Positions 1 to 8,573 are shown, counted from the first letter of the stretch. The stretch: DNA of 64,000 bases from Burkholderiaceae bacterium (GCA_913776825.1 CAJYPV010000026.1:496001-560000), one strand, 5' to 3'. Notes: a model not told the origin generated them from the sequence alone. Translations and numbers: made by a program.

Positions 1-558
1 GCCGGCGTCGCGGAGCGCGGCGTGTCGGTGGTGGGACAGGTGGTGGACACGATGGGGCGCATCAGCGCGTCGTCCAGCAAGATCGGCGACATCATCGGCA
101 CCATCGACGGCATCGCGTTCCAGACCAACATCCTGGCGCTGAATGCGGCGGTGGAAGCCGCGCGAGCCGGCGAGCAGGGACGCGGTTTCGCGGTGGTCGC
201 CTCGGAGGTGCGCAGCCTCGCGCAGCGCAGCGCCGAAGCGGCCAAGGAGATCAAGCAGCTCATCACCGCCAGCGGCGAGAACGTCGCCAGCGGGGCCAGC
301 CTGGTGACCGAGGCGGGTGAGACGATGCGGGAGATTTCCGAATCCATCGGGCGGGTGTCGCGCATCGTGTCGGAGATCAGTGCGGCCACTGCCGAGCAGA
401 GCGGCGGCATCAACCAGATCGGCACTGCGATCTCGCAGCTGGACCAGATGACGCAACAGAATGCCGCGCTGGTCGAGGAAAGCGCCGCCGCCGCGCAGAG
501 CCTGCAGCATCAGGCCGATGCGCTGTCGCAATCGGTGGCGGTCTTCAAGCTGCAGTAA
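1..558 (+). CDS. Methyl-accepting chemotaxis protein, C-terminal part (partial)
   Basis: This is the cytoplasmic signalling half of a chemoreceptor that presents CheA and CheW to the flagellar signalling pathway. The reading frame is open from base 1, so the gene starts outside the window and only 185 residues are visible. The fragment holds the MCP hairpin tip ([20 protein letters not shown] at about residues 40-60) followed by the long returning helix with heptad Ala/Ser/Gln repeats ([20 protein letters not shown]). It ends in the short hydrophobic tail typical of Burkholderiales receptors and has no NWETF-type CheR tether. The sensor, membrane and HAMP regions are missing, so ligand specificity cannot be judged. 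The second MCP at 61483-63390 shares the same tip sequence. Confidence 0.95.
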   Translation, partial: AGVAERGVSVVGQVVDTMGRISASSSKIGDIIGTIDGIAFQTNILALNAAVEAARAGEQGRGFAVVASEVRSLAQRSAEAAKEIKQLITASGENVASGASLVTEAGETMREISESIGRVSRIVSEISAATAEQSGGINQIGTAISQLDQMTQQNAALVEESAAAAQSLQHQADALSQSVAVFKLQ

Positions 559-684
559 GCGGCACGCGCCGGGATCGGTCGGCAGCTGATCGACGTCCGC
601 CCCTCGCGCATCACGGCCACCGGCCGCAGGGGTATCCGCGCTCGGCCGGGGCTGACGCGCTGACGGGCCGATACAGTGGCGGAC

Positions 685-1749
685 ATGTCATCCGTCTTGC
701 ACAAGCGCACCACGTGGGTGGGCGTCGATTTCTCCAGCGCGCCGTCGGCGCGCAAACCCATCCGCCTGGCCTTCGGTGAGCGCCAGGGACAGGTCGTGCG
801 GCTGAACGCGCAGCGCGGGCTGTCGTCCCTCGAGGCCTTCGACGCGTGGCTGCGGGAGCCGCTGGCGCCCGATGCGCGATGGATCGGCGGTTTCGACCTG
901 CCCTTCGGTCTGCCGCGTGAACTGGTCACGCATCTGGGCTGGCCGCTCGACTGGGCCGCCTTGATGGCGCACTACGGCGCGCTGTCGCGGGCGGAGATCC
1001 GCGACACCTTCGCCGCCTTCTGTGCTGCGCGGCCGGTCGGCGGCAAATTCGCGCACCGTGCCTGCGACGGGCCGGCGGGCTCCTCACCCAGCATGAAATG
1101 GGTGAATCCGCCGGTGGCGTACATGCTGCATGCCGGCGTGCCGCGTCTGATCGCGTCCGGCGTGGCGCTGCCCGGGTTGCAGTCCGGCGATGCGGACCGG
1201 GTCGCGCTCGAGGCCTACCCGGGGCTGCTCGCGCGCGAGCTGATCGGATCGCGCAGCTACAAGAGCGATGACCGCGCCCGTCAGACGCCGGAGCGGCTGA
1301 TCGCTCGCAAGGACCTGATCGATGCACTGGAACAAGGCCGCAGCCGCCTCGGCCTGCGGCTCAAGCTCAGCCATGCCCAGCGCGATGAGCTGGCCGATGA
1401 CGCCAGCGGCGACAAGCTCGATGCCGTCTTGTGCATGATGCTGGCCGCCTGGTCCGACCTGCAGCCGGACTACGGCCGGCCCGCCGATGCGGACCCACTG
1501 GAAGGCTGGATCGTCGCGGCGGGGCACCTGGCGCCGCTGGGTGCGGTCAGCACATCCGCCGCGCCACCGTCGGCAGCACGGCAGCGCGCCACGAAGGCGG
1601 CGGCGTCGGCTCGCCCCGGCGCGAAGTTGGCAGCGGGCACGGCATCTGCCGCGACCGAGTTCGCCGCCGCCACCGCTACGAAGGGATCGACCGATTCGCC
1701 GGTTTCCCCATTCAACGCGCGTGCCCGCACCCGAGTCAAAAAGGATTGA
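685..1749 (+). CDS. DUF429 domain-containing protein (predicted nuclease-like fold)
   Basis: A 354-residue protein of the DUF429 family, which is thought to adopt an RNase H-like fold but has no established reaction. The diagnostic N-terminal strand WVGVDFSSAP at about residues 9-18 carries the conserved Asp. Further recognisable blocks are GGFDLPFGLP near residue 70 and the acidic stretch DDASGDKLDAVLCMMLAAW in the C-terminal half, which would close an acidic active site. The last 75 residues are Ala/Ser/Thr-rich and probably disordered. ATG at 685 is used; a GTG nine bases upstream at 676 is possible and neither has a good Shine-Dalgarno site. The gene lies 3 bp before panE and may be co-transcribed with it. 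Family assignment is good; function is unknown. Confidence 0.8.
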   Translation: MSSVLHKRTTWVGVDFSSAPSARKPIRLAFGERQGQVVRLNAQRGLSSLEAFDAWLREPLAPDARWIGGFDLPFGLPRELVTHLGWPLDWAALMAHYGALSRAEIRDTFAAFCAARPVGGKFAHRACDGPAGSSPSMKWVNPPVAYMLHAGVPRLIASGVALPGLQSGDADRVALEAYPGLLARELIGSRSYKSDDRARQTPERLIARKDLIDALEQGRSRLGLRLKLSHAQRDELADDASGDKLDAVLCMMLAAWSDLQPDYGRPADADPLEGWIVAAGHLAPLGAVSTSAAPPSAARQRATKAAASARPGAKLAAGTASAATEFAAATATKGSTDSPVSPFNARARTRVKKD

Positions 1750-1752
1750 GCC

Positions 1753-2760
1753 ATGACGACGCCCGTTCCGATGCCGCCCACGTCGGCGATCGATGCCAGC
1801 GCCAGCGCTTCGCCCAGCGGGGCCAGCGCCGCGCCGACCCCGCCCACCGCGCCGCTGCGGATCGCGGTGATGGGCGCGGGCGCGGTCGGCTGCTACTTCG
1901 GCGGCCTGCTGGCGCGCGCCGGCCATGAGGTGGTGCTGATCGGCCGACCGCTGCATGTGGAGGCGATCCGCCGTCACGGCCTGCGGATGGAGACGGCCAG
2001 CTTCGATCAATCGGTGCCCCTGCGTGCAGACACCGAAGCGAGCGCGGCGCGCGGGACCGATCTCGTGCTGTTCTGCGTGAAGTCGGCGGACACGGTCGAA
2101 GCGGCCGAGCAACTGCGGCCGTATCTGGCGGCGGACACGCTGCTGCTGTCGATGCAGAACGGTGTCGACAATGCCGAACGCATGCGTGAGGTGCTGCGCC
2201 AGCCGGTGTCGGCGGCGGTGGTCTATGTCGCCACCGGCATGGTGGGCCCGGGCCATGTGAAGCACTACGGCCGCGGCGAACTGGTGATCGAGCCGGCGAC
2301 CGGCGATGCACAAGCCGCGCAGGCGCTGATCGCCGCCGGCGTGCCGACCGAGATCTCCGCCAATGTGCGGGGCGCGCTGTGGTCGAAGCTGTTGATCAAC
2401 TGCGCTTACAACGCGCTCTCGGCGATCACGCAGCAGCCGTATGGTCGGCTGGTCGAAGAGGCGAGCGTGGGGGCGGTGCTCGAGGATCTGGTCGCCGAAG
2501 GCCTGGCGGTGGCCGAGGCCGAGGGTGTGCAGGTGGAGGGCGATGTGCGCGAAGCCGTGCGCAAGATCGCGGTCACCATGCCGGGTCAGCTGTCATCGAC
2601 CGCGCGGGACCTGGCGCGAGGCAAGCGCACCGAGATCGATCATCTCAACGGCTATCTGGTTCGCCGTGGCGAGGCGCTGGGCGTGCCCACGCCGGCCAAT
2701 CGGGTGCTGCACGCCCTGGTTCGCCTGATGGAGCAGACGCCGAACGGGCTCAATAGGTGA
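1753..2760 (+). CDS. panE: 2-dehydropantoate 2-reductase
   Basis: Cytosolic ketopantoate reductase, which uses NADPH to reduce 2-dehydropantoate to pantoate in pantothenate/CoA synthesis. The Rossmann motif GAGAVG is at residues 41-46, Cys-Val-Lys-Ser at about 108-111, SMQNGV near 133, and the catalytic-lysine motif WSKLLINCAYN at about 210-220 (Lys-212, Asn-216). Length (335) is slightly above the usual 290-320 because of a 34-residue Ala/Pro/Ser-rich N-terminal tail; no later start codon precedes the Rossmann strand. Paralogues of this family act on other 2-oxo acids, so the exact substrate is inferred. The 3' end overlaps the convergent SCPU gene by 11 bp. Confidence 0.88.
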   Translation: MTTPVPMPPTSAIDASASASPSGASAAPTPPTAPLRIAVMGAGAVGCYFGGLLARAGHEVVLIGRPLHVEAIRRHGLRMETASFDQSVPLRADTEASAARGTDLVLFCVKSADTVEAAEQLRPYLAADTLLLSMQNGVDNAERMREVLRQPVSAAVVYVATGMVGPGHVKHYGRGELVIEPATGDAQAAQALIAAGVPTEISANVRGALWSKLLINCAYNALSAITQQPYGRLVEEASVGAVLEDLVAEGLAVAEAEGVQVEGDVREAVRKIAVTMPGQLSSTARDLARGKRTEIDHLNGYLVRRGEALGVPTPANRVLHALVRLMEQTPNGLNR

Positions 2761-3292
2761 TGGTCAGCGTCACCGTGTCGCTGTAGTTGCCCGGCGGGAT
2801 GCCGTTCAGCGACGGCAGTCGGCCGTAGACGGTCAGCATCTGCTGGCTGCCGGTGCCGGTGCCGGTGTAGAGGCCGCTGCTGTTGCCATCGCCCCAGACC
2901 TGGGTGCGGCCGGCATCGAGGTAGAGCTGATAAGGCAGGCTGTGGGTGCCGCTGGTCATCGCGCGGTTGCCGAAGGCCGAGGCATTGCCGGCGTTGGCGC
3001 CCGCGCTCAGCGCGACGCTGTAAGGCGTGGTGCGGGTGCAGGTGAGGGCCAGCGAGGTCATGGCATCGACCGGGCCGGGCGTCTGCAGCGGATCCAGTGC
3101 CGCACCGAAATTCAACGTGCTGCCCGTCACCTGGCAGGCCACCACGACGGTGGCGCCGATTTCCAGGGTGCCGCTGGTGCTGCCGGCCGAGGGCGCAGCC
3201 ATGGCCGTTGAGGCGAAGGCCAGTCCGGCCCAGGTGGCCAAGACGGCCGGCAAGGCGCGGAAACCCCGCGCACGACAAACGAACGACGACAT
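2750..3292 (-). CDS. Spore coat U (SCPU) domain protein, secreted
   Basis: A 180-residue exported protein with one SCPU domain, the immunoglobulin-like fold found in Csu-type chaperone-usher pilins. A basic, hydrophobic signal peptide ends at about AMA/APS (residues 27-30). The mature part shows GTLEIGATVVVACQVTGSTL, the usual first strand with its Cys, a second Cys in LALTCTRTTPYSV, the conserved YQLYLDAGRTQVWGDG block and the terminal YSDTVTLTITY strand, which would be the donor strand of a pilin. SCPU pilins normally sit in operons with a periplasmic chaperone and an outer-membrane usher; neither is present nearby. A GTG at 3313 would add seven residues. It converges on panE and overlaps it. 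Confidence 0.82.
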   Translation of the reverse strand: MSSFVCRARGFRALPAVLATWAGLAFASTAMAAPSAGSTSGTLEIGATVVVACQVTGSTLNFGAALDPLQTPGPVDAMTSLALTCTRTTPYSVALSAGANAGNASAFGNRAMTSGTHSLPYQLYLDAGRTQVWGDGNSSGLYTGTGTGSQQMLTVYGRLPSLNGIPPGNYSDTVTLTITY

Positions 3293-3735
3293 GGTGAACG
3301 AATTCTTCTGCACATCGCGGAGCTTGGCGAGCCTCTGTGTCCGGTGATGCGATGTCGTCCCCGGAGCGGCCTCTATGCCTGTCCCTGGGTATCAATTGGA
3401 CACGATTGACCTCGCGCCGGCGAGTGCGAAAGTCCACATCCGGCCCACCCTCTTTGGAGGGGAGCCTCTAAGCGCGCAGTCCTTCACCGAAGTGCCTGGG
3501 CGTGATGTCGGATCCGACGAAAGGGCTTGCGCGGCGGGGCCGCTGGACCCTCAGCGCAACGACGTCTGCGCAGGCCGTCGACGACTGGTCGTGCGACCGG
3601 CTCGCGCGTGCCAGGCGTCACGATCCGGCGCAGGTCGCCAGACGCGATGAGGCCGAATGAAACGGCCGATCAGCTTGGCTTCCAGCGCTGATCAACCGCT
3701 GATCAACCGCACATCAAATGCGCATCCACCGCCGA
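3293..3735. other. Intergenic region between SCPU gene and arginase
   Basis: About 440 bp without a convincing gene. The half next to 3293 should hold the promoter of the leftward SCPU gene. The other end, just downstream of the arginase stop, contains several spaced copies of the short word GATCA (around 3670-3745), but no hairpin followed by a T-run. Short open frames here lack coding character. Confidence 0.5.
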
Positions 3736-4656
3736 TCAGCGTCGCATCAGCGTGGACTTGCCGAACAGCGATTCGATCAGGTCAACCGCCACCAGCGCGG
3801 TCTTGTTGCGGACGTCCAGCGCGGGATTGAGCTCCATCACATCCAGCGACGCCAGGCGGCCGGTGTCGGCAATCATCTCCATGCAGAGCTGGGCCTCGCG
3901 GTAGGTCGGCCCGCCCGGGATGGTGGTGCCGACGCCGGGTGCGACATCGGGATCCAGGAAGTCGACGTCGAAGCTGACATGCAGATGGGTGTTGGCATCC
4001 ATCGTGGCCAGCGCCAGTTCCATGGCGTGGCGCATGCCCATCTCGTCGATGTAGCGCATGTCGAAGACCTCCAGGCCCACCTCGTGCACGAAGCGCTTCT
4101 CGCCGGGATCCACGCTGCGGATGCCGATCTGTCGGATCCACTTCGGATCGATCGCCGGCACATGGCCGCCGATCTCGACCAGTTCCTTCGGCCCGTAGCC
4201 GCACAGGCAGGCCACCGGCATGCCGTGGATGTTGCCGCTCGGCGTGAGTTCGGAGGTGTTGAAGTCGGCATGCGCATCCAGCCAGAGGATGCGCAGCTTC
4301 TTGCCGGTCTCGCGGCAATGGCGCGCCACCGCCGAGATCGAGCCCAGGCCCAGGCAGTGATCGCCGCCCAGCAGGATGGGCATGCGGCCCGCCTGCAGCT
4401 CCGCATGCACCGCGTCATGCACCGCCTGATTCCAGGCGGTCACCTCGGCCAGATGCCGGTAGCCGTCGTCCGGCGCCAGCCACGGGTTGGGCGGGCCGGA
4501 CAGGTTGCCGCGGTCCAGCACCTCCACCTCATGGCTGCGCAGCGCCTCGGCCAGGCCCGCGACCCGCAGGGCCTCCGGGCCCATGCTGGCACCGCGCGCA
4601 CCGGCGCCGACATCGGTGGGCGCGCCAATCAGGCTGACGGGTCGAAGAGCACTCAT
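3736..4656 (-). CDS. rocF: Arginase
   Basis: Cytosolic Mn-dependent hydrolase converting arginine to ornithine and urea. All three signature blocks of the ureohydrolase family are intact: GGDHCLGLGS at residues 98-106 (His-100 a metal ligand), WLDAHADFN at 125-133 (Asp-127, His-129, Asp-131) and SFDVDFLDPDVAPGVGT at 228-244 (Asp-230, Asp-232). Length (306) is normal. Arginase is preferred over agmatinase because of the SFDVDFLDP and GNIHGMP context and overall length. Its start ATG overlaps the stop of the upstream LOG-family gene (ATGA, 4653-4656), so the two are translationally coupled. Urea made here is the substrate of the urease encoded at 54.4-59.8 kb, although the genes are far apart. 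Confidence 0.92.
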   Translation of the reverse strand: MSALRPVSLIGAPTDVGAGARGASMGPEALRVAGLAEALRSHEVEVLDRGNLSGPPNPWLAPDDGYRHLAEVTAWNQAVHDAVHAELQAGRMPILLGGDHCLGLGSISAVARHCRETGKKLRILWLDAHADFNTSELTPSGNIHGMPVACLCGYGPKELVEIGGHVPAIDPKWIRQIGIRSVDPGEKRFVHEVGLEVFDMRYIDEMGMRHAMELALATMDANTHLHVSFDVDFLDPDVAPGVGTTIPGGPTYREAQLCMEMIADTGRLASLDVMELNPALDVRNKTALVAVDLIESLFGKSTLMRR

Positions 4657-5549
4657 TTCGCAAACTCCTGGGCTGTGCCGGTGGCGGCGCCGGGCTGATC
4701 GATCTCGTATTCCTTCACGAGCAGCGCCCAGCCTTCTTCGGCGGTTTCAACATAGTGGAAGAGCTGCTCGTCGCCGGGGCTGATCATGCCGGTGTCCAGC
4801 AGCAGGTCGAAATCGATGAGACGCGACCAGAAGTCCCGTCCGAACAGCAGGATCGGGCGTCGCCGGCATTTGCCGGTCTGGATCAGCGTGAGGGTTTCGA
4901 ACAGCTCGTCGAGCGTGCCATAGCCGCCCGGGAAGGCGGCCAGCGCCACCGAGCGGATCAGGAAATGCATCTTGCGCAGGCCGAAGTAGTGGAAGCGGAA
5001 GCACAGCTCCGGCGTGATGTACTGGTTCGGGCGCTGCTCATGCGGCAGCACGATGTTCAGGCCGATGCTGCGTCCGCCCGCTTCATGCGCGCCGCGATTG
5101 CCCGCTTCCATGATGCCGGGGCCGCCGCCGGTGACCACATACAGCGGATGCGGATGATCCTTGGTGTGCTCGGTCACCAGTTGGGCGAAGCGGCGCGCCT
5201 CCTCATAGAAGCCGCTCATCAGCAGCCGGCGCTCGGCACGCTGCAGGGCCACGCTGTCATTCGATGCGCGGGCCGCATCGACCGCCGCTTGCGCCGCTTC
5301 GCGATCGGCGATCCGCGCGCTGCCGAAGATCACCACCGTCGACTGGATGTCCAGCTCCTGCTGGATCAGCTCCGGCTTGAGCAACTCCAGCTGCATGCGC
5401 ACCGGGCGCAGCTCGGGGCGGACCAGGAAATCGGTGTCGGTGAAGGCCAGCCGATAGGCGTCGGGCGGGTTCTCGTCGAAGCTGGTGAGCTTCGCTTCTT
5501 CCTGGGCCGTCTGGAAGTTGCGGGCGGTGAGTTTGTCGTGTCGGTTCAT
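4653..5549 (-). CDS. LOG-family protein (TIGR00730-type Rossmann fold)
   Basis: A 298-residue cytosolic protein with the LOG/lysine-decarboxylase-like Rossmann fold; many members are cytokinin riboside 5'-monophosphate phosphoribohydrolases acting on nucleoside monophosphates. The nucleotide-binding block GGGPGIMEAGNRGA is at residues 141-154 and the catalytic motif PGGYGTLDE at 207-215, both intact. The N-terminal 70 residues are an extension relative to the minimal approximately 190-residue LOG proteins and place this in the longer bacterial subgroup. Start ATG at 5549 gives MNRHDKLT. It is the first gene of a two-gene unit with arginase (4-bp overlap). Activity of the longer subgroup is not well established, so no substrate is assigned. 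Confidence 0.85.
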   Translation of the reverse strand: MNRHDKLTARNFQTAQEEAKLTSFDENPPDAYRLAFTDTDFLVRPELRPVRMQLELLKPELIQQELDIQSTVVIFGSARIADREAAQAAVDAARASNDSVALQRAERRLLMSGFYEEARRFAQLVTEHTKDHPHPLYVVTGGGPGIMEAGNRGAHEAGGRSIGLNIVLPHEQRPNQYITPELCFRFHYFGLRKMHFLIRSVALAAFPGGYGTLDELFETLTLIQTGKCRRRPILLFGRDFWSRLIDFDLLLDTGMISPGDEQLFHYVETAEEGWALLVKEYEIDQPGAATGTAQEFAK

Positions 5550-5663
5550 GGTCGGTGGGCCGAGAGCTTAGGGACTTCTGCGCTTAATGTTCTTGCGTCC
5601 TGGCGCAGTGACCGACGCGGACGCGGCAGTTTGTTGCGTCGCGCGGCGCCGGGTCACGGGCGC

Positions 5664-6461
5664 TCAGGTCGCCGCGGCCGTGGTGGCGTCATTCGCTTTC
5701 ACGCGTGAGGATCCGCAGCACGGGCAGGCGGGATCACGCTGGACCTGCAGATCGGTCCATTCCATGCGGCGCGCATCCAGCATCAGCAGGCGACCGGGCA
5801 GGTGGCTGCCCATGCCGGACAGCAGCTTCAGCGCCTCGGCGGCCTGCATGCTGCCGATGATGCCCACCAGCGGCGCCAGCACGCCCATGGTGGCGCAGCG
5901 CTGTTCCTCCGGCGGCTGATCAGCCGGGAAGAGACAGGCATAACAGGGCGCGTCGGGGGATCGGGTGTCGTAGACGCTGAGCTGCGCATCGAAGCCCAAG
6001 GCCGCGCCCGACACCAGCGGCTTGCCGTGGCGCACGCAGGCGGCATTGATCGCGTGGCGGGTCGCGAAGTTGTCGGTGCAGTCCAGCACCACATCGGCCT
6101 GCGGCACCAGCTCATCCAGCAGCGCCGCATCCGCCTTCGCGATCACGGGGCGGATATCGGGATCCGGATTGATCGCGGCGATGCCGGCGGCGGCGGAGCT
6201 CGCCTTCGGTTGATCGATCCGGTCCAGGCTGTGGGCGATCTGCCGCTGGAGGTTGGTCAGGTCCACCCGGTCGTGATCGACCAGGGTGATGCGGCCCACG
6301 CCGGCCGTGCCCAGGTAAAGCGCCACCGGGGAGCCCAGCCCGCCGGCGCCGATCACCAGCGCATGGGCCTGCAGCAGCCGCTGCTGACCTTCCACGCCGA
6401 TGTCGTCCAGCAGGATGTGGCGCGAGTAGCGCAGCAATTGCTCGTCATCCATAGCCGACAA
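5664..6461 (-). CDS. moeB: MoeB/ThiF/HesA-type adenylyltransferase (E1-like)
   Basis: ATP-dependent enzyme that adenylates the C-terminal Gly-Gly of a ubiquitin-like sulfur carrier (MoaD or ThiS), for molybdopterin or thiazole synthesis. The E1 Rossmann motif GAGGLGSP lies at residues 38-45, VDHDRVDLTNLQRQ at 61-74 (Arg and Gln contact ATP), the conserved DCTDNF at 127-132, one zinc CxxC at Cys-173/176 and the second near the C-terminus (CPCC, about 247). A Cys at about 189 (RCATMGV) is the candidate conjugating cysteine. Length 265 fits MoeB; ThiF cannot be excluded from sequence alone, and no moaD or thiS is adjacent. ATG at 6452 (MDDEQLL) is an equally good start. Confidence 0.85.
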   Translation of the reverse strand: MSAMDDEQLLRYSRHILLDDIGVEGQQRLLQAHALVIGAGGLGSPVALYLGTAGVGRITLVDHDRVDLTNLQRQIAHSLDRIDQPKASSAAAGIAAINPDPDIRPVIAKADAALLDELVPQADVVLDCTDNFATRHAINAACVRHGKPLVSGAALGFDAQLSVYDTRSPDAPCYACLFPADQPPEEQRCATMGVLAPLVGIIGSMQAAEALKLLSGMGSHLPGRLLMLDARRMEWTDLQVQRDPACPCCGSSRVKANDATTAAAT

Positions 6462-6506
6462 GCATAGCGGCCGGACCGGGCATGCGGCGCGAGCCTCGGA
6501 AATGAA

Positions 6507-6528
6507 GAAAGCCCCTTGCGGGGCTTTC
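6507..6528 (-). terminator. Hairpin terminator after the ctp gene
   Basis: A perfect 9-bp stem (GAAAGCCCC / GGGGCTTTC) with a TTGC loop lies 33 bp beyond the stop of the leftward protease gene. The arms end in AAA/TTT, so on either strand a short U-run follows the GC stem. It sits between two leftward genes and probably separates the protease transcript from moeB. Confidence 0.75.
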
Positions 6529-6560
6529 GGAGGGGGCGATCGGGGCAGAACGCCGAAGCG

Positions 6561-8015
6561 TCACTCCTTGGTCGAGGTCTTGGCCTCGGCCTTGCGGGCG
6601 ACGGCCGTCTTGGACAGCGCGACCGGCTTGCCTTGCAGCTGGTTCAGGGCCTGCTGCAGCGGGAAGTCTTCCGGGCTGCCGAATTCCGGCAGCGGCTTGA
6701 GCGGCTCGCCGCGCTTGGCGTATTCCGCTTCCAGCTTTTGACGGCGCTCTTCGCGCAGCTTTTCGAGCTCCTTGGTGCGAGCGTCGTCGGCCTTTTCGTC
6801 GGTGCCGGAGAGGTGCTTTTCCAGGTCGGCTTCGCGCATGCGCAGCTCGGCGAAGACATTGCCTTCCGCGGTTTCGTCGATCGCCAGATCCGGCACGATG
6901 CCCATGGCCTGGATCGAACGGCCGCTCGGGGTGTAGTAGCGTGCGGTGGTCAGCTTGACCGCGGTGTCCGGGCCGAGCTGGCGCACGGTCTGCACCGAGC
7001 CCTTGCCGAAGGTCTGGGCGCCCATCACCACCGCGCGCTTGTGGTCCTGCAGCGCGCCGGCGACGATCTCGCTGGCCGATGCCGAGCCTTCGTTCACCAG
7101 CACCACCAGCGGCACGTTCTTGATCGCGTCCGGCAGCTTGCGCAGCGGATCGCCCGAGCCGCGGCGAGCGTAGAACTCGGGATTGGCCTTGTAGCTGGCC
7201 TTGGATTCCGCCAGCTGGCCGTTGGTGGAGACCACCTCGACATCCTTGGGCAGGAAGGCGGCGGAAATCGCCACCGCGCCTTCGAGCAGGCCGCCCGGGT
7301 CATTGCGCAGGTCCAGCACGACGCCCTTGAGCTTGGGGTCCTGCTTGTAGAGGTCGGCGAGCTTCTGGGTGAAGTCCTCGACGGTGCGGTCCTGGAACTG
7401 GCTCACACGGACCCAGGCGTAGCCGGGTTCGACCATCTTGGCGCGCACGCTCTGCACGCGGATTTCTTCGCGGGCGATGGTGATCGGGAAGGTGCGGCTT
7501 TCCGACTTGCGGTAGATGGACAGCGTGACCTTGGTGTTGGGCTCGCCGCGCATGCGCTTGACGGCCTGGTCGAGCGTCATGCCGCGCACGGCGGTGTCGT
7601 CGATCTTGCTGATCAGGTCGCCGCTGCGCAGGCCGGCGCGGAAGGCGGGCGAGCCTTCGATCGGGGAGACGATCTTGACCAGGCCGTCTTCCATGCCGAT
7701 CTCGATGCCCACGCCGACGAAGCGACCGGAGGTGCTTTCGCGGAATTCCTTGAAGCTCTTCTTGTCGAAGAACTGGGAGTGCGGATCCAGGCCGGAGACC
7801 ATGCCTGAGATGGCGTCGTTGATGAGCTTTTTCTCATCGACGTTCTCGACGTAGTCGGCCTTGACGATGCCGAACACGGCGGCGAGCTGCTGCAGCTCTT
7901 CCAGCGGCAGCGGCGCGGCCGTGCTGCGGGCATTGGCCTGCAGCTGCATCGTGGTCAACACACCGGCCATCGCTCCCAAAGCGACCCAGCCCGCAACTTT
8001 CAGTTTGGCGCCCAT
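6561..8015 (-). CDS. ctpA: S41-family C-terminal processing peptidase
   Basis: Periplasmic serine protease of the CtpA/Prc family that trims C-terminal tails of envelope proteins. An N-terminal membrane anchor or signal (residues 7-28), a PDZ domain at about 95-175 (GVGIEIGMEDGLVKIVSPI, with the GLRSGD loop) and the S41 protease domain from about 195 are visible. The catalytic serine lies in EGSASASEIV (Ser-313) and the catalytic lysine in TFGKGSVQT (Lys-338), so the Ser-Lys dyad is intact. The LRNDPGGLL substrate-groove motif is at 236-244. After residue 400 there is a charged Lys/Glu-rich helical tail. Length 484 is typical. It is transcribed alone, between the hairpin at 6507 and the long intergenic region upstream. 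Confidence 0.93.
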   Translation of the reverse strand: MGAKLKVAGWVALGAMAGVLTTMQLQANARSTAAPLPLEELQQLAAVFGIVKADYVENVDEKKLINDAISGMVSGLDPHSQFFDKKSFKEFRESTSGRFVGVGIEIGMEDGLVKIVSPIEGSPAFRAGLRSGDLISKIDDTAVRGMTLDQAVKRMRGEPNTKVTLSIYRKSESRTFPITIAREEIRVQSVRAKMVEPGYAWVRVSQFQDRTVEDFTQKLADLYKQDPKLKGVVLDLRNDPGGLLEGAVAISAAFLPKDVEVVSTNGQLAESKASYKANPEFYARRGSGDPLRKLPDAIKNVPLVVLVNEGSASASEIVAGALQDHKRAVVMGAQTFGKGSVQTVRQLGPDTAVKLTTARYYTPSGRSIQAMGIVPDLAIDETAEGNVFAELRMREADLEKHLSGTDEKADDARTKELEKLREERRQKLEAEYAKRGEPLKPLPEFGSPEDFPLQQALNQLQGKPVALSKTAVARKAEAKTSTKE

Positions 8016-8313
8016 GATGCGAAAAATCCTTTTGTGTACAGCCTGACTGCTTGCCCATGTCGCCGATCCAGCGGACGCAGCGAGGGCTTGCTCAGTATAT
8101 GCGTGGGGGAAAAACCCAACCGACGTGGAGAAACCGGTTTACCCCTCATTTACGACCATCGTGTGGATTGATGGCGCGCCTGGGCAGTGCGGGTGGATTG
8201 GGGTGGGGGTTCGGAGGCGGCCGATGTGGACGGGCGCGCCGGGAAAGGGGTGACGTTCGGCAGGGGTGGGCGCCCTGAATTCGCCTCAGCAGAGCCGCCG
8301 GACGGGTTCATAC

Positions 8314-8381
8314 CGCCTGCTTTGGCAGGATTTTTGCGGTACTCGCAGCGGCTGACGCTAAAAATCCTGCTTTAGCAGGCG
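8314..8381. repeat. Inverted pair of CCTGC-TTTR-GCAGG hairpins (REP-like)
   Basis: The arms 8315-8335 and 8360-8380 are reverse complements at 17 of 21 positions, separated by 24 bp. Each arm is itself a 5-bp hairpin, CCTGC-TTTG-GCAGG on the left and CCTGC-TTTA-GCAGG on the right, flanked inward by a run of five T (left) or five A (right). The whole can therefore fold either as two small hairpins or as one long stem. This layout resembles REP/BIME-type extragenic elements. No transposase is nearby. Confidence 0.7.
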
Positions 8382-8430
8382 TATTGAAAATTCGATCCGC
8401 TCGGGAACACCTGACCTGCTTCGCCAGGAA

Positions 8431-8468
8431 ATAAGAAAGCCCCGAGGTTTTCACACCCAGAGGCTTCA
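8431..8468 (-). terminator. Probable terminator of the tRNA-Arg transcript
   Basis: Reading leftward from the tRNA, an AGCCTC arm (8460-8465) pairs with GGGGCT (8438-8443, one G-U pair) across a 16-base loop and is followed by TTTCTTATTT. It begins about 34 bp after the tRNA 3' end. The large loop makes it weaker than an ideal terminator. Confidence 0.5.
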
Positions 8469-8498
8469 TTCACATGCGTCAGACCACGCCTGCTCAGC

Positions 8499-8573
8499 TG
8501 GTCCCTCCGACAGGAATCGAACCTGTATTTGCCGCTTAGGAGGCGGCCGTTCTATCCATTGAACTACGGAGAG
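8499..8573 (-). tRNA. tRNA-Arg (anticodon CCU)
   Basis: Read on the minus strand, all four arms fold. The 7-bp acceptor stem is CTCTCCG with CGGAGGG (one G-U pair), the D arm GTTC/GAAC, and the anticodon stem GCCGC/GCGGC enclosing loop CTCCTAA with anticodon CCT. The T arm ACAGG/CCTGT carries TTCGATT. The discriminator base is A and the terminal CCA is encoded. It decodes AGG, a rare codon in a GC-rich genome. No integrase is found beside it, so there is no sign of use as an attachment site here. Confidence 0.96.

Larger units (their letters stand above)
8016..8498. other. Intergenic region upstream of ctp, holding paired hairpins
   Basis: Roughly 480 bp without a gene between the leftward protease and the leftward tRNA. 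It contains the twin-hairpin inverted repeat at 8314-8381, a third partial copy of the same hairpin word near 8413-8429 (CCTGCTTCGCCAGG) and a terminator-like stem next to the tRNA. The ctp promoter should be within about 150 bp of 8015; an AT-richer stretch lies around 8090-8110. The short open frames here lack coding character. Confidence 0.5.

Noticed and set aside
3375..3650. 91-codon open frame in the SCPU-arginase gap
   Set aside because: No ribosome-binding site, no recognisable motif and composition like the other chance frames in this GC-rich DNA.
8499..8573. tRNA as integration site of a mobile island
   Set aside because: No integrase, no direct repeat of the tRNA 3' end and no composition change were seen on either side.
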